A DNA stretch of 23,724 bases from Victivallales bacterium (GTDB lineage Bacteria > Verrucomicrobiota > Lentisphaeria > Oligosphaerales > Oligosphaeraceae), in the NCBI GenBank assembly GCA_017431185.1, contig JAFRLP010000392.1:1-23724 (forward strand), in the 5' to 3' direction. Made by a program: the position numbers and the translations under genes. Every line of letters begins with the position of its first letter. The stretch's first letter is position 1. Of the stretch, positions 15,941-22,343 are shown piece after piece. Below the pieces are notes generated by a model. That model ran no database searches and was not told where the DNA came from. It saw only the letters and a program-made list of their open reading frames with translations.

Positions 15941-15968
15941 TTGCAAATCCCAATGCAGGATGTACAGT
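15941..15968 (+). promoter_or_regulatory. Possible promoter of the AAA ATPase gene
   Basis: TTGCAA at 15941-15946 and TACAGT at 15963-15968 are 16 bases apart. The -35 lies in the loop of a 7-bp inverted repeat (GCATTGG 15933-15939, CCAATGC 15950-15956). Transcription would begin near 15975, right at the palindrome that precedes the ATPase start. Confidence 0.3.
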
Positions 15969-15973
15969 AAATG

Positions 15974-16009
15974 TTAATGACTTAAGTGACAAGTCACATA
16001 ACTTTTCAA
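15974..16009. repeat. Palindrome before the AAA ATPase gene
   Basis: Arms 15974-15990 and 15993-16009 are separated by AA and match at 12 of 17 positions, with a perfect core GTGAC-AA-GTCAC. The right arm, read in reverse, matches the left arm of the palindrome after the gene (17383-17399) at 16 of 17 positions. It ends ten bases before the ATG at 16019 and covers the place where a ribosome site would be, so it could be an operator or an RNA switch. Confidence 0.7.
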
Positions 16010-16018
16010 TTTGCAAGC

Positions 16019-17308
16019 ATGGAAATACAACGAGACAGGTATCTGAGGCAACTTGTCGCCTCGCAGGGAAACGGCCAGATCAAGGTGATAACGGGGATTC
16101 GCCGATGCGGCAAGTCATTCCTGCTCAAGACGCTGTTCAAAAAGCACCTGCTTTCGCAAGGAGTGCGGGAAAAGGACATTCTGCTCCTGGAATTGGATGC
16201 GAAGAAGGACCTCCGTTTTCGCAACCCTCTTGCGCTGGCCGACCATGTGGAGGAGTGGATGAAGAACGCAAGCCACCAGCGTTTTCTCTTCATTGATGAA
16301 ATCCAGATGTCGGATGAGGTCGAGAACCCATACAATCCCAAAGGCAAGAACATCACCTTTTACGATGCCCTGAACGAGTTTACGCACATGGAGAATCTGG
16401 ATGTCTATGTGACCGGATCCAATTCCAGGATGCTCTCATCGGACATCAGGACTGAATTTCGCGGACGTGGGGACGAGATACGGCTTCACCCGCTCTCCTT
16501 TTCAGAATACCTCTCTGCCGTCAAGCAGGACAGACGCGAGGCCTTTGAAGATTACATGCGCATTGGCGGAATGCCCTTCTGTCTGACACGAGCAGATGAC
16601 GCATCCAGGGAGACCTACTTGCATTCCCTGTTTTCCCTGGTCTATTTCAATGACATTGTGGAACGTAGGAAAATTGCGCATCCAGAACTGCTGGATCGAA
16701 TCGTCGATTTTCTCTGTTCGTCCGTCGGGTCGCTGACCAATCCGAACAATATCGCCAATGCCCTCAAGGCTCAATTTGGCAAAATCGGTTCGCTGAACAC
16801 GGTCACCTCCTACATTGGCCATCTGGAGGACGCCTTTCTTTTCTCAAAGGCAAAGCGCTATGATGTCAAGGGAAAAAGATACTTCAACTATCCGTATAAG
16901 TACTATTGCGAGGATTTGGGGCTACGCAATGCGAGGACGGGCTTTCGCCAGCAGGAGCCGACGCATCTGCTGGAGAATCTCGTGTACAACGAACTGGTGG
17001 TGCGAGGATATTCCGTCGATGTGGGGTATGTGGAATCCATGGAGTCAAAGGATGGGGGGCGGCAACGAGTGCCACGTGAAATAGATTTTGTGGTCAACAG
17101 GCCTGGACAGCGGATTTACAGTCAGTCCGCCTACTCGTTGGACACGGATGAGAAGCGGGTCAAGGAACTAAAGCCCTTTTCCCTGACTGGGGATTCCTTC
17201 CGCAAGGTCATCGTCAGAAATGATGTGGGAAAGCGCTGGTATGATGACACGGGAGTCCTCAATATCAACGTGATAGACTTCCTGCTGGATTCCAAGGCCA
17301 TCGAGTGA
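16019..17308 (+). CDS. AAA ATPase with C-terminal DUF4143 domain
   Basis: A 429-residue protein of the AAA_14/DUF4143 family, common in many near-identical copies per genome and of unknown role. The Walker A loop is GIRRCGKS (residues 26-33), Walker B is FLFIDEIQ (89-96), and VTGSNSRML (131-139) is a sensor-like segment. HPLSFSEYL marks the end of the ATPase core, then GGMPFCL and the DUF4143 part follow, ending with LLENLVYNELVVRGYSVDVG and REIDFVVNRPGQRIYSQSAY, which resembles a PD-(D/E)XK fold. A GTG at 15986 would extend the frame by 11 residues, but it lies inside the palindrome. The ATG at 16019 gives the usual family start (EIQRDRYLRQL). The gene appears full length and intact and is bracketed by palindromes. 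Confidence 0.88.
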   Translation: MEIQRDRYLRQLVASQGNGQIKVITGIRRCGKSFLLKTLFKKHLLSQGVREKDILLLELDAKKDLRFRNPLALADHVEEWMKNASHQRFLFIDEIQMSDEVENPYNPKGKNITFYDALNEFTHMENLDVYVTGSNSRMLSSDIRTEFRGRGDEIRLHPLSFSEYLSAVKQDRREAFEDYMRIGGMPFCLTRADDASRETYLHSLFSLVYFNDIVERRKIAHPELLDRIVDFLCSSVGSLTNPNNIANALKAQFGKIGSLNTVTSYIGHLEDAFLFSKAKRYDVKGKRYFNYPYKYYCEDLGLRNARTGFRQQEPTHLLENLVYNELVVRGYSVDVGYVESMESKDGGRQRVPREIDFVVNRPGQRIYSQSAYSLDTDEKRVKELKPFSLTGDSFRKVIVRNDVGKRWYDDTGVLNINVIDFLLDSKAIE

Positions 17309-17382
17309 AGGAGCCATTGGCTTGAGTCGTATATCTTGAATGAGGAGTCATGCCTGGATGGCATTGGACAGGGGATAATTCA

Positions 17383-17418
17383 TTGAAAACTTATGTGACA
17401 AGTTGCGTAAGTTTTCAA
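17383..17418. repeat. Palindrome after the AAA ATPase gene
   Basis: Arms 17383-17399 and 17402-17418 are separated by AA and match at 14 of 17 positions, the outer 11 perfectly (TTGAAAACTTA and TAAGTTTTCAA). Its left arm is the reverse complement, at 16 of 17 positions, of the right arm of the palindrome that precedes the gene, so the ATPase gene is framed by inverted copies. Confidence 0.75.
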
Positions 17419-17424
17419 ATGGTG

Positions 17425-17459
17425 ACTGCGCAATCAACCGTCCTTGACAATTGCGCAGT
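17425..17459. repeat. Inverted repeat ACTGCGCAAT / ATTGCGCAGT
   Basis: Two perfect 10-base arms at 17425-17434 and 17450-17459 have a 15-base loop. It sits seven bases after the previous palindrome, and no T-run follows. It may be a weak terminator, a protein site or part of the same ATPase-associated unit. Confidence 0.55.
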
Positions 17460-17598
17460 TGGCAATGATTACTGGATGATATGTGTGCTTTCCAACTCCC
17501 AGGCGAGCATTTCACCTGCTTTGGAGTCAAATGATATCAGTTACTGAGGGATTGCAAATCTGCATAAAGCAGTTCCTGAAAAATTTATCCAGTGTTGC

Positions 17599-17627
17599 TT
17601 GACAAGGTGAAAAATCGGGCTTATAGT
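17599..17627 (+). promoter_or_regulatory. Strong sigma-70 promoter of the GntR-pseudopilin-DUF4838 operon
   Basis: A perfect TTGACA (17599-17604) and TATAGT (17622-17627) are spaced by 17 bases, with the start codon 32 bases further on. The -10 is embedded in the dyad TTATA-G-TATAA (17621-17631), which could be the operator of the regulator encoded next. Confidence 0.75.
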
Positions 17628-17659
17628 ATAACAAGAATAAACAAACAAGGTAGAGGCCG

Positions 17660-18826
17660 ATGAAATCGACTGGGAAACATATACGCCGTGACAAGCAGGA
17701 GACGCTGTCCTTGCAGATAGCGGATCATCTGCGCGGGCGCATTGCCTCAGGGGAATATGTGCCTGGGCAGCGGCTGGACAGTGTTCGCGCCTTGGCGGAA
17801 TTCTATGGTGTCTGTCCCGTCACTGTGCTGAAAGCAGTGGAGAAGTTGGTGGCGGAGGAACTGCTGACACGCAACGCCAAACGTGGCTTCTATGTTTCAC
17901 GCCGGGTGGGGATGCGAGCCCGTCCGTTATCCTGCTGTTTTGCCTTTCCTGAACGTATGCTGGGAAAGCAATTCACGCCCTCTGAAAACGATTGCCTGCA
18001 ATTGGAGATATACCGTGGACTTCTGGCGGGGTGCGTGGAGCATCGCGTGGACTTGCAGTTCTGCCATTTCACCGAGGAAGCTTCACAAGCGGCTTTGCGC
18101 CTTCAGGCGAACCGGCTCAAGGCGTTTGACTTTGTGGTTTTCACAGGGCAGCAGTTGTCGGCGCTCCAGGCCCTCTCGGCGGAGGAGCGTCCCACGTTCT
18201 GCATTATGAACACCCGTGCATATAAAACCCGTCCGGCCAAAGTCATTCCCATCGACTATGACCGCGAGGAGGCGAATCGGATGTTGCGGGATTTGCTTGA
18301 TGGCAGCGGGTGTGATTCTGCGGCTGTACTCACTTCGACCAGCCGTTGCAGCGAGGGGCGTGTGCTGGCTTTTTCCCATGCGGCGCAGGAACTGGGTCTG
18401 GAGTCTCCCGGCTCCGGGCGTATTCTGGCCATTCCTTGCAACACCCGCAACCTTGAGGCCAGACTGTGCAGTTTCCTCCGTAAATCGGCTGGCGCCTTTC
18501 TTTTCTGCGATACCACTGATTTTGTCCTGCCCGTCTATCAGGCGGCAATGGGGCTTGGACTCAAGGTCGGGCGGGATTTCCAGTTGGCGGGCATCGCCAG
18601 TGGCTGCGGTGTGCTGGGGGGACTGCTGCCCCGGTTCACCTATCTGCATGTCCCGTTCTTCCAATTGGGACTGCAGGTCGTTGAACTCGCTTCCCGTCTG
18701 CTTCGGGACGGTGTGGAGATGGTTACCCCTGAACTCCTGCCGGTCACGCTGGTTCGCGGCGAGACCGTCCATATCCCTTTGACGAATTCCAGCCTGATTG
18801 ACACAACATCAAAAGGAGTGTGCTAA
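17660..18826 (+). CDS. GntR-type regulator with LacI-like sugar-binding domain
   Basis: A 388-residue protein. Residues about 15-80 form a GntR winged helix: LSLQIADHLRGRIASGEYVPGQRLDSVRALAEFYGVCPVTVLKAVEKL in two overlapping stretches, ending with the wing RNAKRGFYVS. From about 90 to the end is a type I periplasmic-binding fold as in LacI regulators, with ELYRGLLAG-like LEIYRGLLAG, IPIDYDREEANRML, SAAVLTST and LAGIASGCGVLGG. This AraR-like layout usually represses sugar-use genes until a sugar binds. A possible site lies on its own promoter. The ATG at 17660 has AAGGTAGAGG just upstream. The TAA is directly followed by the ATG of the pseudopilin gene, so the regulator and its targets form one operon. 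Confidence 0.88.
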   Translation: MKSTGKHIRRDKQETLSLQIADHLRGRIASGEYVPGQRLDSVRALAEFYGVCPVTVLKAVEKLVAEELLTRNAKRGFYVSRRVGMRARPLSCCFAFPERMLGKQFTPSENDCLQLEIYRGLLAGCVEHRVDLQFCHFTEEASQAALRLQANRLKAFDFVVFTGQQLSALQALSAEERPTFCIMNTRAYKTRPAKVIPIDYDREEANRMLRDLLDGSGCDSAAVLTSTSRCSEGRVLAFSHAAQELGLESPGSGRILAIPCNTRNLEARLCSFLRKSAGAFLFCDTTDFVLPVYQAAMGLGLKVGRDFQLAGIASGCGVLGGLLPRFTYLHVPFFQLGLQVVELASRLLRDGVEMVTPELLPVTLVRGETVHIPLTNSSLIDTTSKGVC

Positions 18827-19579
18827 ATGATTGACAGAAACAGGTTTACATTGATTGAACTTTTAGTCGTGATAGTGATTATTGCCGTGCTGGCCGCCAT
18901 GCTGCTGCCTGGATTAAGCAAGGCCAGGCAGAAGGCGAAATCCATCATGTGCGTGGGGAATTTGCGGCAATGCGGTTTTTGTCTGCTCAGTTACAGCCTG
19001 GATTACAACGGCGACATCTATGCGGTCAGAGCGCCTGGGGAGAACTACTGGTTTCAGATGCTGGTCGAGAACAACTATTTAAACAAAGATCAAAATGCCA
19101 GCGACAAACCGGCTCGTTCCGTTCGCTGCCCCTCCTTTCGCACTGATGTTGTCAATCGTTACAACATCTATGGATTTCTTTCCATGACATACACCAGAAA
19201 CATGAATGCGGGTGAATATGCCGCCGGCAAAAGCGATTTGTCCAAGCGCATTGGAACATCGAGTAATTACATGGAATTCCTGATGGCGGAAAAAGCCAGA
19301 AATCCGACGGATGTCCCTATGCTCAGCGACACCTGCGACCACTCTGTGACCCGCCAGAATCCGGACAACTCCTATTACTCGTCCAGCACGGCGTCATTTC
19401 ACATGCGACATTTGGAACGAACCAATGTCGTATGGCTGGACGGTTCAGCAGTTTCCTGTTCGCCAGCCATTCTCTCGGATAAATTGAAGTCCTTTCACCA
19501 ATATCATCTGACGCAAAAATCCTTCGCAAGTCGTGCCTATGTCTTTATGGCGGGCGGACTTCAGGTAAAGATATTTTGA
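18827..19579 (+). CDS. Pseudopilin-like protein with H-X9-DG motif (DUF1559-like)
   Basis: A 250-residue protein starting [20 protein letters not shown]. The prepilin leader is only six residues, with Arg where Gly is usual before the cleaved Phe, and Glu at +5 is present. One membrane helix is followed by a soluble domain with [12 protein letters not shown] and ARSVRCPSF. The C-terminal H-X9-DG motif is exact: [12 protein letters not shown]. The ATG touches the stop of the GntR gene and is preceded by AAAGGAGT. The gene product shares the leader, the S-I-x-C-V-G-N-L segment and position (first structural gene) with the protein at 11925-12683. Together with the DUF4838 gene, one base after its stop, it forms a second sugar cassette. 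Confidence 0.88.
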   Translation: MIDRNRFTLIELLVVIVIIAVLAAMLLPGLSKARQKAKSIMCVGNLRQCGFCLLSYSLDYNGDIYAVRAPGENYWFQMLVENNYLNKDQNASDKPARSVRCPSFRTDVVNRYNIYGFLSMTYTRNMNAGEYAAGKSDLSKRIGTSSNYMEFLMAEKARNPTDVPMLSDTCDHSVTRQNPDNSYYSSSTASFHMRHLERTNVVWLDGSAVSCSPAILSDKLKSFHQYHLTQKSFASRAYVFMAGGLQVKIF

Positions 19580-19580
19580 T

Positions 19581-21854
19581 ATGTGGCGGGAAAATATGAT
19601 GAGAATATGGGTTTTAGGGATTTTTCTGCATGCCTTGGCGTGTCTGCCGTTCGAGGCAGACATCGTTTTGCCAGAGATTCCCGAACCCTGGGAACTGCAG
19701 GCAGCCGCCAACCTACGGAAATATCTCCGCGAAAGTTTGGACAAGGGGGTGTTCATTGACGGGAATCCGGTGAAATTCCATGTCGGGAAAACGGCTCTGA
19801 CACAAGTTCAGGGATGGCGGCTGGAGGAGGAAGAGTGGCGCATTAAATCCATCGGCGGCCAGCTGGTACTGTACGGCGGCGGGAGGCGCGGAACCTTATA
19901 CGCAGTCTCGATTTTTCTGGAACGTTTTGTCGGAGTTCATTTTTTTTGCAGGCAGGAGGTCGGTCTTGCTCCCGCCTATGAACTAAAACTGCCGCATTTG
20001 GACTTGACGGGAAAACCTTTTTTTCCCCTTCGCAGTATTTATCCGGCTAGTACAGAGAAGCCCGACCAGGGTGACTTTGCAGTGTTCAACCGTTTGAATT
20101 GCTTTGGGGAGCAAAGGATTTCAGCGGAGAACGGCGGTGCCTTCCTCTATGGTTCGCCTTATCACGTGCATACTTTCAGCAAATACATTTCCAGGAAGGA
20201 ATTCTTCCATACACATCCCGAATACTTTTCCTTGAACGCACAAGGGACACGAGACCCCAGCCCCTCCACCGGGCAACTGTGCCTGAGCAATCCCGCCTTG
20301 GTTGAAATCTTTTGGAACGAACTTCAGGGGTATATCCTTAAGGACGAGGCGAATGCTTTGCAAAATGGTCTTCCCCCACCTCAAATTTACGATATTTCCC
20401 AAAACGACAACAACGCATTTTGCCACTGCCAGGCCTGTCAAGAGCATCGAAGATTCTACGGAGATGCAGAGGCTGGTCTGCAGCTGAACCTGGTGAATCA
20501 ATTGGCACGCAGGCTTAAGGACTTTCGCCCGGGATTGAAACTGTCCACCCTGGCCTATTATCAAACAGAGAAAATCCCTCGGAACATTGTCTTGGAAGAT
20601 AATATCCTTGTCCGACTTTGCAACACTTCCAACAACTACGCGGGAGCGCCGACTGGCTATGGGGAAGAGCCATTCCGGCATAGAGTTGAAGAATGGGGGA
20701 AGAAGGCGGCTTCGCTTGGAGTCTGGGATTACGGCATCAGTTTCAATTCATACGCCCGCGGACTGCCGTATCCCAGTGAATTCTTTTTGCAGGACACCAT
20801 GCGCTATTATCGCGACCATCAGGTGCGATACCCGTTTGTGGAACGAGAGTACATTTACCATTCCGATATGCATGTGATGAAAACCTGGCTCCACGCCAAG
20901 CTGATGGAGGATCCGGACGCGGACTTTTCCAGTCTGATGAGAACGTTCCTCGGACACTATTATGGGGAGGCCGCCCCTTTTATTCTGAAATACAGAACTG
21001 AACTGCTTGCTTCGGTGGAAAGGCACAGACCCTACATCACTGCCTTCATGCCGGCGGCAATCGCTTTCACGCATTTGGACTGCAATACGGTGGAGACCTG
21101 CGACGATCTGCTGGAGCAAGCGGAACTGTCCGTGCAGCATAATTCAACTCTTCTTCGCCGAGTCCGGGAAGCTCGTGCGGGAATCGATGAAGCGATAGTT
21201 CTTTTCATTCGAAAATTCAATCTGGAAGCCCCTGGTCATCACCTGGATGTCCAGACTGCATCGCGTCGCCTGAAGGATACCATTCGCCAGGCAATTCAAC
21301 TTCATGTCGCCCCCAAATGCCAGGCGGCCTGTCTGCGACAAGAGGAGAAGAAGGCCATTCACCTTTTTTTGCCGGAAAGAATTCCGCCGCAAAGGGAGGT
21401 TCCAGGCGGGCTTGACATTCCCATTGAGCTGGCCAGTTGGTGGGCAGGGGGGCAGCCATTGGTCAAGGACGTCGATTCTCATGTGGGATATGCCGTCAAA
21501 GTCAGCCAGGGGGAAATGCCGGTACTGATGGGAGGATATGACCAACAGACTCGTTCCGAGCACTTTTCCGCCCGACTCACGGCAGAGGAAATCCATGGCG
21601 GCGGTTATCATTGGTACGTCATAGGAAAGTCTTTTGCGCCACGTCCAGCCGGGTATATCTACCTGACCAGTAAATGGTATGTGCAGTTTCCCCAGAGCCT
21701 GGCGTATGCAGTTGGCCCCCATTCGCCTTGGAGAATCCATGTCAGCATGAAATTCACCGGACCGGCGTATCCCGGCGGCAACGCCCAGGATGACAATGCG
21801 ATATGGATTGACCGCATTGTCCTGGAAAAAATGGATAAAGTAATCCATCATTGA
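19581..21854 (+). CDS. Secreted DUF4838 protein, glycoside-hydrolase-like
   Basis: A 757-residue protein with a signal peptide (MMRIWVLGIFLHALACLPFEA). Residues about 25-135 look like the N-terminal sandwich domain of alpha-glucuronidases (VLPEIPEPWELQAAANLRKYL, GGGRRGTLYAVSIFLERFVGVHFF). DUF4838, a GH20/GH67-like TIM barrel, follows at about 150-440, with HTFSKYI, YDISQNDNNAFCHCQACQ and LGVWDYGISF. The Cys-x-Cys-x-x-Cys cluster is usual for the family. The last 150 residues form a sandwich domain ending DDNAIWIDRIVLEK. An ATG at 19596 or 19599 may be the true start; 19581 is kept because it follows the pseudopilin stop by one base. Activity on a glycan is inferred, and no DUF4838 substrate can be deduced here. 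Confidence 0.82.
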   Translation: MWRENMMRIWVLGIFLHALACLPFEADIVLPEIPEPWELQAAANLRKYLRESLDKGVFIDGNPVKFHVGKTALTQVQGWRLEEEEWRIKSIGGQLVLYGGGRRGTLYAVSIFLERFVGVHFFCRQEVGLAPAYELKLPHLDLTGKPFFPLRSIYPASTEKPDQGDFAVFNRLNCFGEQRISAENGGAFLYGSPYHVHTFSKYISRKEFFHTHPEYFSLNAQGTRDPSPSTGQLCLSNPALVEIFWNELQGYILKDEANALQNGLPPPQIYDISQNDNNAFCHCQACQEHRRFYGDAEAGLQLNLVNQLARRLKDFRPGLKLSTLAYYQTEKIPRNIVLEDNILVRLCNTSNNYAGAPTGYGEEPFRHRVEEWGKKAASLGVWDYGISFNSYARGLPYPSEFFLQDTMRYYRDHQVRYPFVEREYIYHSDMHVMKTWLHAKLMEDPDADFSSLMRTFLGHYYGEAAPFILKYRTELLASVERHRPYITAFMPAAIAFTHLDCNTVETCDDLLEQAELSVQHNSTLLRRVREARAGIDEAIVLFIRKFNLEAPGHHLDVQTASRRLKDTIRQAIQLHVAPKCQAACLRQEEKKAIHLFLPERIPPQREVPGGLDIPIELASWWAGGQPLVKDVDSHVGYAVKVSQGEMPVLMGGYDQQTRSEHFSARLTAEEIHGGGYHWYVIGKSFAPRPAGYIYLTSKWYVQFPQSLAYAVGPHSPWRIHVSMKFTGPAYPGGNAQDDNAIWIDRIVLEKMDKVIHH

Positions 21855-21867
21855 CTGAGATTGGCAA

Positions 21868-22308
21868 TCAGGGACAATCGGGAAGCTGTTCTGGTTCCCG
21901 GTGCATGCGTACCAGGCTCCAGGACTCGCGGCTTTTCTCCCCGCCCGCATAGAATTCGATCAGTCGTCGGTTGAAGGTCTCCTGGACTTTCCTGTCGGGG
22001 AAATCGAGCCTGTATTGTATTTCATCGAAGTCCTTGCGTACGTCACCGATGGTCAGGTATCCGGTCTGCATGAGCAGGCTGCTGATGTCAAGACTGTCCA
22101 GCCCGTAGGTGGCAAGGATGCTTTCGTCGTACCAGTCGTTCAGGGCGGCTGCGTTGTCGTAGGATTGTTTTCGCATCAGTTCCAGCAGGAAGCTGAGCAT
22201 ACCCGTGGAGTCCCTGCAGTTGGTCAACTTATAGTTGAAAAAGACTGCTTGATTGGACTTGCAGGATGTCATGCGGGGACGGCAGGATTGTCCGTCTTGT
22301 CGGCGCAT
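21868..22308 (-). pseudogene. Fragment of an AAA-ATPase_like (PDDEXK_9-linked) protein
   Basis: From about 22212 the frame reads DSTGMLSFLLELMRKQSYD, LDSLDISSLLMQTGYLTIGD and YRLDFPDRKVQETFNRRL. This is the end of the AAA-ATPase_like domain (PF09820 type), usually written STGTPTFL, LLFQTGYLTI and LGFPNREV. The ATPase loops that should precede it and the PDDEXK nuclease that should follow are both missing; the first 30 residues are unrelated. Only about 90 of some 520 residues remain, so this is a relic even though the frame is open. It lies downstream of the AlbA_2 gene on the same strand. Confidence 0.7.
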
Positions 22309-22343
22309 GGCTTTTATTCTGCAGAGTCTGTAGAGTTTCCGGT

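Larger units (their letters stand above)
17309..17598. other. Gene-free interval rich in inverted repeats
   Basis: I see no credible gene here. The interval holds the palindrome at 17383-17418, a second perfect inverted repeat at 17425-17459, and a weaker one (CAGGCGA near 17501 with TCACCTG about 12 bases on). None is followed by a clear T-run, so a classical terminator for the ATPase gene is not evident. Confidence 0.5.

Noticed and set aside
17350..17547. 65-codon frame after the ATPase gene
   Set aside because: It runs through two palindromes, has no ribosome site and no recognisable motif.
21855..21890. Terminator after the DUF4838 gene
   Set aside because: A small dyad (GATTG-G-CAATC) is present, but the stem is too short and there is no T-run.
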